NCBI GenBank assembly: GCA_964577935.1
Contig: CAZOAJ010000004.1
Coordinates: 62,001 to 126,000 of the forward strand
From: JABDGV01 sp964577935
GTDB lineage: Bacteria > Chlamydiota > Chlamydiia > Chlamydiales > FEN-1388
Direction: 5' to 3'
Length of the DNA: 64,000 nucleotides
Shown in pieces: positions 26,547 to 36,283 of this stretch. The notes beneath the pieces were generated by a model. That model did no database searches. It saw only the letters and a list, made by a program, of their open reading frames with translations, and was not told the origin of the DNA. A program made the position numbers and the translations under genes. How positions within the stretch are numbered: position 1 is the stretch's first letter; each line of letters starts with the position of its first letter.

Positions 26547-27152
26547 TTACTCATGAGTTGGAATTTCAAGTCGATCAAGTGCCATATTAAGCTGTAAAAC
26601 ATTGACAGTGGGCATACCTAGAACCCCTAAAAATCGATCTTGAGTTAATTCTTTGATACAATTTTCTATAGCTATATGAGCTTTCTTTTGATCCCATCTA
26701 CGAGCATTGATAACTCTATCAACTTGAAAATATGCTGCCTCTGGACTTATGTGAGGATCAAGACCACTTCCCGAGGCAAAAAGTAGCTCTGAAGGGACTT
26801 TATCAATTGATAGCACGGGAGCACGAACTAGACCACATGCCTTTATAATGGTTGTTCGACGTTCTTCAATAGTTTTTACTAACTCTTTACTCGTAGGACC
26901 CAAATTACTTCCACCTGAGGGCAAAGTGTTGAATCCAACAGCTGAAGGACGAGGCCAAAAGTACTTCGAACTTTCAAAATTCTGAGCAATTAACGCTGAT
27001 CCTACACAACGATCATCGATATATATCAAATCTCCGTTTGCCTTGTTGTGCATTGCGAAGTGAGCAAAAATTGTAATAAGAGCTGGATAGATAACACCTG
27101 TCATTACAGCCAAGATAATGAACATTCGGAAATTATGCCAAGGTTGTGTCAT
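26547..27152 (-). CDS. kdpC: Potassium-transporting ATPase subunit C
   Basis: A 201-residue KdpC, the single-span subunit that stabilises the KdpFABC potassium pump and assists ATP binding. One N-terminal helix (IILAVMTGVIYPALITIFAH) precedes a periplasmic domain with family motifs (GSALIAQNFESSKYFWPRPS, ASGSGLDPHISPEAA and NVLQLNMALD near the end). It is the last gene of kdpFABC, 12 bases after kdpB. Confidence 0.97.
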   Translation of the reverse strand: MTQPWHNFRMFIILAVMTGVIYPALITIFAHFAMHNKANGDLIYIDDRCVGSALIAQNFESSKYFWPRPSAVGFNTLPSGGSNLGPTSKELVKTIEERRTTIIKACGLVRAPVLSIDKVPSELLFASGSGLDPHISPEAAYFQVDRVINARRWDQKKAHIAIENCIKELTQDRFLGVLGMPTVNVLQLNMALDRLEIPTHE

Positions 27153-27164
27153 ACGCCTCGTCTA

Positions 27165-29261
27165 TTAATGTATGAGTCCTAAAAAGGTGATACAGACATC
27201 AATCATTTTGATTCCTAAAAAGGGAGCAATAATTCCCCCAAATCCAAAGATAAGAATATTTTTCCTTAGAAGTGCATTTGCTGACTGAGCATTGTAGGGG
27301 ATTCCTCGAAGCGCCAATGGAATTAATAAGACAATAATTAAGGCATTAAAAATAACAGCGCTTAATATTGCGCTCTCAGGTGAATGCAATGACATAACAT
27401 TGAGTGCTTGAAGAGGTCCATGAGCTGAATTTCTTGTAAGATATATGGAACCAAATATAGCTGGAATAATGGCAAAGTACTTTGCTACATCATTTGCGAT
27501 GCTAAACGTTGTCAAAGCCCCTCGAGTCATCAGCAATTGTTTTCCGATCTCAACAATCTCAATGAGTTTCGTAGGGTTACTATCCAAATCAACCATATTT
27601 CCAGCCTCCCTTGAGGCTTGAGTACCAGTGTTCATGGCAACGCCAACATCTGCTTGGGCCAAAGCCGGAGCATCATTTGTTCCATCTCCCGTCATGGCAA
27701 CAAGTCGTCCTCCTGCCTGTTCTGAGATTATTCTTGTAAGTTTTATTTCAGGAGTTGCCTCTGCTATGAAGTCATCAACTCCAGCTTCCGCAGCAATGGC
27801 AGCCGCTGTTAAAGGGTTATCGCCAGTAATCATAAGAGTGCGAATTCCCATTTTCCTCATCTCTTGAAATCTCTCTTTGATCCCGCCTTTTATTACATCT
27901 TTTAGCTGGATAATTCCCTTTATCGTCTTTCCTTCAGAGACGATAAGAGGCGTTCCTCCTGCATTGGAAATTGTCTGAATTACCGAATCTAGTTCTTGAG
28001 GAAATGCGCCCTCAAGACTTAGTACATACTTTTTAATCGCATCTACAGATCCTTTGCGAATAGATTTTACAACATTTCCAGCTGCATCAATAAAATCTAT
28101 ACCGCTCATCCGTGTCTTAGCGCTGAAGGGAATAAATGTTGAGTTTGCTATATCTAATGAATCTGCCCTAAGACCAAAGAGATGTTTTGCTAATACAACA
28201 ATTGATCGTCCTTCCGGGGTTTCATCAGATAACGAGGCGAGCTGCGCTATTCGAGCAAATTCCCTTTCTGGAACCCCTACGACAGGCATAAAAGCCGTCG
28301 CCATCCGATTTCCCATAGTAATTGTGCCGGTTTTATCCAGAATAAGTACGTCTATATCGCCTGCAGCCTCAACACACCGGCCGCTCGTAGCAACAACATT
28401 TCTTCGAATGAGTCGATCCATTCCAGCAATACCTACAGCACTTAAAAGCGCACTGATTGTTGTCGGGATTAAACAAACCAATAAAGCAATCAGGATTGGA
28501 ATAGTCGTGACTTGAGAGAGATCTTGACCAGACGCAACTGAAGTATAGCTTGAAAACATCTTCAAAGAGCTTGTTGTAAGAACAAAAATGATAGTAAGAC
28601 CCGATAGAACAATATTGAGCGAAATTTCATTTGGTGTTCGCTGTCGTTTTGTTCCTTCTATCAACCGAATCATTCGATCCAAAAAGTTATCGCCCGCCTC
28701 AGATGAAACCTTAACCTTTATTCTGTCGCTTAAGACTCTCGTTCCGGCAGTAACAGCAGAGCGATCGCCGCCACTTTCACGTATGACGGGAGCAGACTCT
28801 CCAGTAATGGCAGACTCATCAATGGAGGCAATTCCTTCGACGACTTCACCATCGGCAGGAATGATATCTCCTGCTAGGCAGATAATCACATCACCCCTCA
28901 TAAGCTCTGAAGATGGAATTTTGATTTCTATCCCACCTTTTTCTTGCCTCGCATAAGCTTCTATTTTCGTTTTCCTCAAGCTTGCAGCATGGGCCTTACC
29001 ACGACTTTCAGCAATCGCTTGGGCAAAATTTGCGAAAATGACTGTAAACCATAACCATAGATCGATTTGGATGTTAAACCAAGAAAGATTCCCGTGTATA
29101 AGTTCCGCAATAACATAGAAAGTGGTAACTATAGCTCCCACATATGTCACAAACATAACCGGATTCTTCATTTGAATCCGTGGACTGAGCATCTTACAAG
29201 CTTCTTTGATCGAGCCTATAATCATCTTAACATCAAGAAAACGAGCATGTTGATACTTCAT
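27165..29261 (-). CDS. kdpB: Potassium-transporting P-type ATPase subunit B
   Basis: A 698-residue catalytic subunit of the high-affinity K+ pump. The phosphorylated aspartate is in LILDKTGTITMGN. The actuator motif is SAITGESAPV and the hinge motif is MTGDGTNDAPALAQADVGVA. It has about seven membrane helices and the usual KdpB length (about 680). It lies between kdpA (9-base gap) and kdpC (12-base gap). No kdpDE sensor genes lie nearby. Confidence 0.98.
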   Translation of the reverse strand: MKYQHARFLDVKMIIGSIKEACKMLSPRIQMKNPVMFVTYVGAIVTTFYVIAELIHGNLSWFNIQIDLWLWFTVIFANFAQAIAESRGKAHAASLRKTKIEAYARQEKGGIEIKIPSSELMRGDVIICLAGDIIPADGEVVEGIASIDESAITGESAPVIRESGGDRSAVTAGTRVLSDRIKVKVSSEAGDNFLDRMIRLIEGTKRQRTPNEISLNIVLSGLTIIFVLTTSSLKMFSSYTSVASGQDLSQVTTIPILIALLVCLIPTTISALLSAVGIAGMDRLIRRNVVATSGRCVEAAGDIDVLILDKTGTITMGNRMATAFMPVVGVPEREFARIAQLASLSDETPEGRSIVVLAKHLFGLRADSLDIANSTFIPFSAKTRMSGIDFIDAAGNVVKSIRKGSVDAIKKYVLSLEGAFPQELDSVIQTISNAGGTPLIVSEGKTIKGIIQLKDVIKGGIKERFQEMRKMGIRTLMITGDNPLTAAAIAAEAGVDDFIAEATPEIKLTRIISEQAGGRLVAMTGDGTNDAPALAQADVGVAMNTGTQASREAGNMVDLDSNPTKLIEIVEIGKQLLMTRGALTTFSIANDVAKYFAIIPAIFGSIYLTRNSAHGPLQALNVMSLHSPESAILSAVIFNALIIVLLIPLALRGIPYNAQSANALLRKNILIFGFGGIIAPFLGIKMIDVCITFLGLIH

Positions 29262-29270
29262 ATGATTCCG

Positions 29271-30962
29271 TTAAAATGATTGACCTTCTAGCATCAAAAA
29301 ATGTTCTACAATAGGACCTAAACATAATGCTGGAAAAAAAGAGAGGGCTCCGACAATAAAAATGACACCGACTAACAATATGAAAAATAAGAATGTGTTA
29401 GTTGAAAATGTTCCTGCAGACACTACGGAGATATTTTGTTGAGCCAATTGTCCGGCAATGGCAAGACTTGGAATAACAATAGATAGCCTTGCCAAAAGCA
29501 TCACGATACCTAAAAGCAGGTTGTAATAAGGGGTATTGGCATTGAGTCCTGCAAATGCACTGCCATTATTTGCAGCACATGATGAAAAAGCATATAAAAT
29601 CTCTGTCAACCCATGAGGACCAGTATTTTCTAGGCTTGTAAGGCCCATTGTCAGAACAGAAGAAACACCTGAGCCTATCAAAATCAAGGCTCCAGGCAAC
29701 AATACCGCAAAAGTCACCCATTGCATGGTCCGTTTTTCAATTTTTTTACCTAAGTATTCAGGAGTTCTTCCGACCATCAGGCCGGACAAAAACACAGTCA
29801 ACAAGGTAAACATCAACATACTGCATAAACCAACCCCAACACCCCCAAACACCAATTCCCCAAGCATAAGATTGAATATAGCAACTCCTCCAGCGAGAGG
29901 AGAAAGGCTCGATATCATGGTATTTACAGAACCGTTTGCAGTCGCAGTAGTCGCAGTTGCCCATAAAATACTTTGAGTAGAACCAAATCTCGTTTCAATA
30001 CCTTCTAAAACTGGATAGCTCTTTAAAACAGGATTGTGCAACCCCTGCGAGTACAACGAAATACATACCCCCCCAAGAAAAAAAAAGATCATCGCTCCAT
30101 AGAGCAGCCAAGCATGCTTTTTTTCATGGGTAAATATTCCATACATATAAACAGAAGCGGCCGGAATCAAGAGAAGAGCTAGTGATTCCAAAAGATTTGT
30201 TATGCTATTTGGATTTTCAAAAGGATGAGAGGAATTTGCCCCAAAAAAGCCTCCACCATTTGTTCCAAGTTGTTTTATTGCAATTTGCGATGCAACAGGA
30301 CCAAGTGGAATCGTTTGCTGATCACCTTCAAGTGTCGTCACGGTAACATAGGGAGAAAGCGTTTGAATAACTCCCTGAGAAAGGAGAACACAAGCAAATA
30401 CGGCACATAGCGGCAAAAAGAAATAGAGGACTGATCGGGTAAGATCAACCCAAAAATTCCCTATTGTTGTCATGTTTCTCCTTACAATTCCTCGAATGAA
30501 CGCCAAAAGAACGGCAAGCCCCGTGGATGCGCTTAGAAAGTTTTGAACCGTGAGTCCTAGCATTTGTGTGAGGTAACTCAACGTTGTTTCTCCGGAATAG
30601 GCTTGCCAATTTGTATTTGTGACAAAACTTGAAGTAGTGTTAAAGGCCAGATCAAGTGAAGGAGACCGGAAATTTTGTGGGTTTAATGGAAGAGAACCTT
30701 GAAGGATCTGCAAGAAAAAAATAAGGATAAATCCAAACAAATTAAAAATGAGAAGCTCCTTGGCATACTTCTTCCAAGTCATTTCTTCAAAAGGATCTAC
30801 GCCTCCTATTTTATAGCAATACCTTTCCAAGATTCCAAAGCGTGATGAAGAGGCTCTCATCGTCTCTGAAAATAAACTTGCCATATATCGCCCGAAGATT
30901 GGCGTCAAACCGAAAAGCAACCCCATGAAGAGAACAATCTGCATCCAATCACATGAAGACAT
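29271..30962 (-). CDS. kdpA: Potassium-transporting ATPase subunit A
   Basis: A 563-residue channel-like subunit that binds and conducts K+. It has about ten membrane helices and recurring selectivity-filter segments such as TNTNWQAYSGE, GTNGGGFFGANSSHPFENP and SSCAANNGSAFAGL. The length is normal. It follows kdpF by 10 bases. Confidence 0.98.
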   Translation of the reverse strand: MSSCDWMQIVLFMGLLFGLTPIFGRYMASLFSETMRASSSRFGILERYCYKIGGVDPFEEMTWKKYAKELLIFNLFGFILIFFLQILQGSLPLNPQNFRSPSLDLAFNTTSSFVTNTNWQAYSGETTLSYLTQMLGLTVQNFLSASTGLAVLLAFIRGIVRRNMTTIGNFWVDLTRSVLYFFLPLCAVFACVLLSQGVIQTLSPYVTVTTLEGDQQTIPLGPVASQIAIKQLGTNGGGFFGANSSHPFENPNSITNLLESLALLLIPAASVYMYGIFTHEKKHAWLLYGAMIFFFLGGVCISLYSQGLHNPVLKSYPVLEGIETRFGSTQSILWATATTATANGSVNTMISSLSPLAGGVAIFNLMLGELVFGGVGVGLCSMLMFTLLTVFLSGLMVGRTPEYLGKKIEKRTMQWVTFAVLLPGALILIGSGVSSVLTMGLTSLENTGPHGLTEILYAFSSCAANNGSAFAGLNANTPYYNLLLGIVMLLARLSIVIPSLAIAGQLAQQNISVVSAGTFSTNTFLFFILLVGVIFIVGALSFFPALCLGPIVEHFLMLEGQSF

Positions 30963-30972
30963 AGCTCTACCT

Positions 30973-31062
30973 CTAGAATTTTTCTGGGTAAATTAAGGTA
31001 TAGGTAAGATAGATCAAAATGACGATAGTCAGTGTGCTGGTCAAAAGTACTTCTGTATCCAT
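30973..31062 (-). CDS. kdpF: KdpF small membrane subunit (29 aa)
   Basis: A very short gene read directly from the sequence: start ATG at 31062, stop TAG at 30973-30975. The product is a single hydrophobic helix (LLTSTLTIVILIYLTYTL) ending in YPEKF, and the PEKF ending is characteristic of KdpF. KdpF is a 29-residue peptide in E. coli that stabilises the KdpABC complex. Its position immediately before kdpA completes a standard kdpFABC operon. Confidence 0.92.
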   Translation of the reverse strand: MDTEVLLTSTLTIVILIYLTYTLIYPEKF

Positions 31063-31222
31063 ACTTTAGATTATCTTTTGGTGCTGGTGCAAGTCCCTGG
31101 CGAACCTAATAAAAAAATAATTTTATTGCAATTTTATTATTTAATATACACTGCCCTATATCGACAAAATACTTGTGAGAGACTCTTGTATCATGTTGAC
31201 ATAGGCTATAGTTAATTCAGAA

Positions 31223-32593
31223 ATGAGTGAGGAAATGTCAATAAATCAATTCATTCGAGAAAAAAATTCTGAAGTTCTTCACAACCTTCTTAACTCATTA
31301 TCCGGTTTTGAAATCGCCGCTGCAATATCGCATAAAAGCATAGAAGAACAGCAATTCGTTTTTAGCTGCCTTGATCCAAAACAGGCAGTGGAGACGTTTG
31401 ACTACCTTCCACTAAGAACACAGAAAATAATCCTTCACGCACTGCCTACTCTTCAAGTTGCAGCCATGTTGGCAGAAATGCCGCCAGATGATCGAACACA
31501 ACTCCTCGAAGAACTTCCAAAAAAGATCGTAAACGAATACTTAAACCTTTTGCCCCCTAGCGAACGATCTCTTTCAATAACGCTTCTTCAATATCCCGAG
31601 GAAAGTGTTGGACGCTTGATGACGACCGATTATCTTACCGTCAGAATGAATTGGACAATCTCGCAAGTTCTAGATCATATACAGGCCTATGGGCATGACA
31701 GCGAAACAATCGATGTAATCTACGTAGTTGATGAATACAATAAGCTCCTCGATGACATCCGGCTTAAAGAATTTCTTTTTGTACCTAAAGGTTCTAAAGT
31801 TGCTGAAATAGCCGATCATAAATTTACGGCACTCCCTGTCGAAGCGAAGGCTGATGGGGTTATTAATACATTTAAAGAGCAGGATCGAGTTGCATTGCCG
31901 GTTATTAATTCTGCAGGGACACTTTTAGGAATTGTCACTATCGATGATATCCTCAGGCTAGCCTCAGAACAAACAACAGAAAATATGCAGAAGGTGGGCG
32001 GAATGGAAGCTCTAGACGAGCCCTATATGGAAACGCCCTTCTTCGAGTTAATGAAAAAACGAGCTCACTGGCTCGTCCTCTTGTTCATCGGTGAAATGTT
32101 CACGGCGACAGCAATGGGATACTTTCAAGCCGAGATCTCAAAAGCCGTTGTTCTTGCCCTTTTTCTCCCTTTAATCATTTCAAGTGGAGGAAACGCAGGC
32201 TCTCAATCATCAACACTTATTATCCGCGCTATGGCTCTGGGTGAAATCAAGTTACGGGATTTTTGGCTGATTATGAAACGAGAGATTCTTTCTGGTATAT
32301 TTCTTGGATGTATTTTAGGTCTTGTAGGATTTGCGAGAGTTACTCTTTGGAGCTCATTTTCTGATATCTATGGTGCCCACTGGTTTTTAATTGCCCTCAC
32401 CTTATGTTTTGCTCTGATTGGAGTCGTCCTCTGGGGATCCTTCATAGGATCTATGCTTCCGCTCCTCCTCAGGCGAGCAGGCATCGATCCTGCAACATCC
32501 TCAGCGCCCTTAGTAGCGACCGTTGTGGATGTCGTAGGTATCGTCATTTACTTTTCCATCGCTATGATAACCTTGAGGGGATCTCTATTGTAA
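31223..32593 (+). CDS. mgtE: Magnesium transporter MgtE
   Basis: A 456-residue Mg2+ channel. The order is a cytosolic N-domain of helical repeats (residues 5-130, with LPPSERSLSITLLQYPEESVGRLM), two CBS domains (about 135-255, IGRL-like GRLMTTDYLTV and LLGIVTIDDIL) and five C-terminal helices with LPLIISSGGNAGSQSS, the pore signature. The CBS and N domains sense intracellular Mg2+ and gate the pore. It is divergent from kdpFABC with a 160-base intergenic region, so both ion-uptake units share one promoter region. Confidence 0.96.
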   Translation: MSEEMSINQFIREKNSEVLHNLLNSLSGFEIAAAISHKSIEEQQFVFSCLDPKQAVETFDYLPLRTQKIILHALPTLQVAAMLAEMPPDDRTQLLEELPKKIVNEYLNLLPPSERSLSITLLQYPEESVGRLMTTDYLTVRMNWTISQVLDHIQAYGHDSETIDVIYVVDEYNKLLDDIRLKEFLFVPKGSKVAEIADHKFTALPVEAKADGVINTFKEQDRVALPVINSAGTLLGIVTIDDILRLASEQTTENMQKVGGMEALDEPYMETPFFELMKKRAHWLVLLFIGEMFTATAMGYFQAEISKAVVLALFLPLIISSGGNAGSQSSTLIIRAMALGEIKLRDFWLIMKREILSGIFLGCILGLVGFARVTLWSSFSDIYGAHWFLIALTLCFALIGVVLWGSFIGSMLPLLLRRAGIDPATSSAPLVATVVDVVGIVIYFSIAMITLRGSLL

Positions 32594-32626
32594 AGGGTTA
32601 CATATTTTTTTGAACATAACCATGAG

Positions 32627-33826
32627 CTATTTAAGCTCTTGTGGTTGATATCTAGGTATTAGATGCACCTGAAAAATAAGTAAAGCCAATGTAACCGCAA
32701 TAGATGCAGCAAATAGCATCGTGACCGCTAAGGTGAAAGGATTCCCATTATAAAGGTATCCCGCTGCTGCAACTAGAAGTGAGCAAACAAGCGATCTCAT
32801 TCCCATAACAGCAGAGGATGCGGTTCCCTTCATTTCAGGAAAGACCTCTAATGATGCCGTGAAAATGACAGGGTAAGATATTGCATTTCCAATAGATAGA
32901 AGCATCATCGTGGATGTTACAAGATATGCAGACATGGGTGAAATAAGGCTGACAAAAGCAAAAAGAATTGTAGCAACCCCACTGAGAGTGATTCCAATCC
33001 TTGCAGATCTATAGGAGCCAATTCGTGATATGATATACCCTGAAATGATACTAAAAACCGAAAATGCTCCAACAATCAGCGCTTGGTGAGTAGCATATGC
33101 CCTCATTGAAAAACCATATGTTTCCATATATAAAAATGGCGCACACGCTATAAAACACAAGTACATCGCATAAAAGATGCTTGGAACAAGAGATGAATAT
33201 ATAAAGCTGGATGTTGATAAGAGTTTTTTATAATTTCTTGCTATGTGTAAAAAATTAAATGGAACTCTCACATTTTTGGTTTCAGGGAGTATGAGATACA
33301 ATAGGACCCAAGACAACAATGATATGGCAGCCACAATTCCATAACTACCCCGCCATCCTACGACTTCATTAATACAGGCACCTATAATCGGAGCTATTGC
33401 CATAAGTGTTGTTAAGAGTGAATTCATGACTCCGATAAGCCGGACAGCCTGACGCCCTTCATACATATCAGATATCATCACAAATACAACTACGGCTGAG
33501 GTGCTTGCACCCAAGCCTTGAATGAATCTTGAAACCAGAAGCCACTCTATTGAAGGAGATAGAACACATCCAATAGCGCCAATAGCTAATATTGCATTAC
33601 CAATAACCATTGTATGACGCCGGCCAATCGACTCACATAAGGGTCCATAGAAAATACTGGAAAGAAAAAATCCTAAAAAATTTAGGGCAATCGTTAATTG
33701 AATTATCGCCTCTGAAACAGCAAGATCCTGAGCCATGAGGGGAAACCCAGGAACAGAAATGTCAACTTCAATACAACAAGCAATCAATGCAAGAATAAAT
33801 AAAATGGGCAAAAATTTTTTTGTCAT
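32627..33826 (-). CDS. MFS multidrug transporter, Bcr/CflA family
   Basis: A 399-residue inner-membrane transporter with 12 predicted helices. Family features are the first helix followed by DISVPGFPLMAQDLAVSE, the loop 2-3 motif GPLCESIGRRHTMVIGN and helix-4/5 residues SRFIQGLGASTSAVVV. These point to the Bcr/CflA (DHA1) drug/H+ antiporters. The substrate is unknown. It is convergent with mgtE. Confidence 0.9.
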   Translation of the reverse strand: MTKKFLPILFILALIACCIEVDISVPGFPLMAQDLAVSEAIIQLTIALNFLGFFLSSIFYGPLCESIGRRHTMVIGNAILAIGAIGCVLSPSIEWLLVSRFIQGLGASTSAVVVFVMISDMYEGRQAVRLIGVMNSLLTTLMAIAPIIGACINEVVGWRGSYGIVAAISLLSWVLLYLILPETKNVRVPFNFLHIARNYKKLLSTSSFIYSSLVPSIFYAMYLCFIACAPFLYMETYGFSMRAYATHQALIVGAFSVFSIISGYIISRIGSYRSARIGITLSGVATILFAFVSLISPMSAYLVTSTMMLLSIGNAISYPVIFTASLEVFPEMKGTASSAVMGMRSLVCSLLVAAAGYLYNGNPFTLAVTMLFAASIAVTLALLIFQVHLIPRYQPQELK

Positions 33827-33933
33827 AAAAGATTTAGAATGTGGGGAATCCGAAAGGAATATTTTGATATTGTATCTATCTCAAATAGATCTCATCAAGA
33901 AATTAATTATATCTACCTATCTTCTAAATTCGT

Positions 33934-34356
33934 TCATCGCGAATCATCGGAATATATCTTTTTCACTACATACTGAGCAAATGGAGTAAGTTCTTCGCGG
34001 TTACTCGTTGAAATATCTACCCAACGAGTAATCTCCTCAGGAGACGCTCCTTCATGAGCGGAAAAAGTACCGACAAGATAAATGATTCCGACAAGATGGT
34101 AGTCGATAAGTACGCCATTTTTCTCGTATGTACCTCCATGAGTCGATATCCCAAACAAATTAAAATCACTTCCTAATAAGGCAGCTTCTTCAATAAGCTC
34201 TCTTTGAAGCGCTTCTTCGGGCGTTTCTCCAAATTCAATTCCGCCTCCGGGAAGATCCCATAGTCCAATAAGAGGTCCTGACCTTTTCTGAGCTAAGAGA
34301 ATTTCAGATCCAATGCGGAGGACTCCATATGAACCATATCGCTGCATTTTATTCAT
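33934..34356 (-). CDS. Nudix hydrolase
   Basis: A 140-residue hydrolase of nucleoside-diphosphate-linked compounds. The Nudix box spans residues 38-60 (GGIEFGETPEEALQRELIEE then AAL), matching G-x5-E-x7-R-E-U-x-E-E-x-G-U except that the last glycine is Ala59. The metal-binding REUxEE core is intact. GAGG lies seven bases before the ATG. The substrate is unknown; MutT-like sanitation or ADP-ribose cleavage are both possible. Confidence 0.88.
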   Translation of the reverse strand: MNKMQRYGSYGVLRIGSEILLAQKRSGPLIGLWDLPGGGIEFGETPEEALQRELIEEAALLGSDFNLFGISTHGGTYEKNGVLIDYHLVGIIYLVGTFSAHEGASPEEITRWVDISTSNREELTPFAQYVVKKIYSDDSR

Positions 34357-34543
34357 TCAATAACCTCTGTATGCAAAATACTTGAAATCAAGAACATCTA
34401 CTTTGCAAATCAAAAAATCCGATTTCTTAAAATCAAACTAATAATTCCAATAAATTCAGTTTAATACCATTTTGTTATACAATTCAAAACAGGCATTTTA
34501 AACTAAAATGTGCTCATTCGAATAATTAACCAAGGTATACATA

Positions 34544-35182
34544 ATGATGAATCTCTCGTTAATGAATTATCTCTACAGACAAAAACATTCCCAACACAAA
34601 TTCATGATTATTTGGGTTCTTCTTTGCTCCTTCTTCTGTTTAAACATTGAGGAAGTTTCTGCAAAAGCTACAAATAGTAAATCTCAGATAGAATCCCCTA
34701 TCGATTCTACGGTTAAATCCAAGAGCTCGTCCGATCTCGCTTTGCGAAAGGCTAAACTTTGGAATGAAGTTGTCGATTATGCCCAAAAGCAACTTCCGCA
34801 AGAGGGAATTCTAAAGGCTAAAGAAGACGGATATACCTATCTTAAAGTTGATGATAGATACATAAAAACGCTTTTTCCCATGCTTGACCTGCAAAAGGAA
34901 GGCTTCAATGAACCTCCCTATTTTAGATCAAAAATCGCACCCGGCGCTCACATTAGCGTGTTCCACGAAGATGAAAATATACAGGTTTCAGAAATAGGGA
35001 AAACCTTTCGCTTCACGCTTAAAGAAATAAAGCTTGTCCACACAAGAAACGCTTCATATGTTGTTCTTCAAGTAGCTGCACCCGAGCTAGAAAAGCTCAG
35101 AGAATCATATGGCCTCAAGCCGAAACTTCAAGGTCATGAATTTCATATCTCGCTAGCTAAAAAGAAATCAAGGCACAGTTAA
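34544..35182 (+). CDS. Exported 2H-phosphoesterase-like protein
   Basis: A 212-residue protein with a signal peptide (hydrophobic residues 20-34, likely cleavage after residue 40, EEVSAKA). The mature domain has two H-x-S-x motifs, HISV at 136-139 and HISL at 201-204. They are 65 residues apart and separated by beta-strand-like stretches (FRFTLKEIKLVHTR, SYVVLQVAAPELEKL). That arrangement is the hallmark of the 2H phosphoesterase superfamily, which processes 2'-5' linkages or cyclic phosphates. A Sec-exported member is unusual. The enzymatic call is inferred from the motif pair. Confidence 0.65.
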   Translation: MMNLSLMNYLYRQKHSQHKFMIIWVLLCSFFCLNIEEVSAKATNSKSQIESPIDSTVKSKSSSDLALRKAKLWNEVVDYAQKQLPQEGILKAKEDGYTYLKVDDRYIKTLFPMLDLQKEGFNEPPYFRSKIAPGAHISVFHEDENIQVSEIGKTFRFTLKEIKLVHTRNASYVVLQVAAPELEKLRESYGLKPKLQGHEFHISLAKKKSRHS

Positions 35183-35262
35183 GTAAAACACAAAATTTAA
35201 CCACCTTGCGTATGGAGCAGGTAAGTCAACCCTGTTTCATACGTAAGTCAATCTGTTTCAAA

Positions 35263-36246
35263 TTACTTTAGCTGGTACTTTTTCATGAAAGAAGAAGGAT
35301 ACCTTTCTCCATGAATATAGCCCTTCAAACCAATCTCATCAAGAAGAGTGACCTCATCATCAAGATGTACTTTCAGAGAATCAATATTTTCTTGAAGGTG
35401 CTCAGGACGTGTAGTCCCAAACAATGGGATTATTGAGGGAGACTTCCTCAGAAGCCATGCAAGAGCCAATTGACTTGGAGAGCACTTCTTTTTTTGCCCC
35501 ATTGCCTCTAAGAGCTCGACAATTTTCAAATTTTTATCCAAATTACTTTCCTGAAATCGAGGCATACTACGTCGAAAATCATCTTCAGATAGATCCTGCA
35601 TCGACCTGATCTTTCCGCTTAGAAACCCTCGACCAACGGGACTGTATGCAACAAATCCTATATTTAACTCTTCGCATACATCCAAAACTTTATCTTCTGG
35701 ATCTCGTGTCCACAATGAATATTCAGATTGAAGAGCGGAAATCGGATGTACAGCATGGGCTCGTCGGATAAGCTCCGGAGACGCTTCAGAGAGTCCCAGA
35801 TAACGCACTTTCCCTTCAGACACAAGCTTTGACATCTCTCCAATCGTTTCTTCAATAGGGGTATCAGGGTCTGGCCTATGTTGATAATAGAGATCTATGA
35901 CCTCTATGCCCAGATGTTTAAGGCTTTTTTCACACTGCTGTCGCACATATTCAGGCTTTCCGCAAACGCCTCTGAAGGTCGGATCATCTACTTTTCGAAG
36001 AATCCCAAACTTGGTGGCTATAACAATCTTATCTCGAAATTGCCTTGTTGCAACACCAACAAGCTCTTCGTTCCTGCCAAATCCATACATATCTGCTGTG
36101 TCAAAAAGAGTAATGCCTAAATCAAAAGCTCGGTGAATTGTCTCAATGCATCTTTGTTGATCAGGCATGCCATAGAATTCGGACATTCCCATACAGCCGA
36201 GTCCTAAAGCGGAAACTTTCAATTCACCCAACATCTTTTTCTTCAT
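35263..36246 (-). CDS. Aldo/keto reductase
   Basis: A 327-residue NADPH-dependent TIM-barrel oxidoreductase. It carries GLGCMGMSEFYG, the catalytic Asp/Tyr segment LFDTADMYGFGRNEELVG, the Lys strand VIATKFGI and the His in YYQHRPDP. The cofactor-binding end is IIPLFGTTRPEHLQENI. It resembles the YakC / AKR13 group that reduces small aldehydes. GAGG precedes the ATG by six bases. It lies 37 bases downstream of the SDR gene on the same strand, so the two may be co-transcribed. Confidence 0.93.
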   Translation of the reverse strand: MKKKMLGELKVSALGLGCMGMSEFYGMPDQQRCIETIHRAFDLGITLFDTADMYGFGRNEELVGVATRQFRDKIVIATKFGILRKVDDPTFRGVCGKPEYVRQQCEKSLKHLGIEVIDLYYQHRPDPDTPIEETIGEMSKLVSEGKVRYLGLSEASPELIRRAHAVHPISALQSEYSLWTRDPEDKVLDVCEELNIGFVAYSPVGRGFLSGKIRSMQDLSEDDFRRSMPRFQESNLDKNLKIVELLEAMGQKKKCSPSQLALAWLLRKSPSIIPLFGTTRPEHLQENIDSLKVHLDDEVTLLDEIGLKGYIHGERYPSSFMKKYQLK

Positions 36247-36283
36247 ATATTTCCTCTAAGATTGGCCTCACTTAAGATTGGAT

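Noticed and set aside
31085..31115. Cobalamin- or c-di-AMP-riboswitch-like bases (GGTGCAAGTCC) between kdpF and mgtE
   Set aside because: Only a short B12-box-like string matches; the other conserved elements and helices of these riboswitches are absent.
32600..32650. Imperfect hairpin between mgtE and the MFS gene as a terminator
   Set aside because: The stem has mismatches and the T-run lies on the wrong side for either gene.
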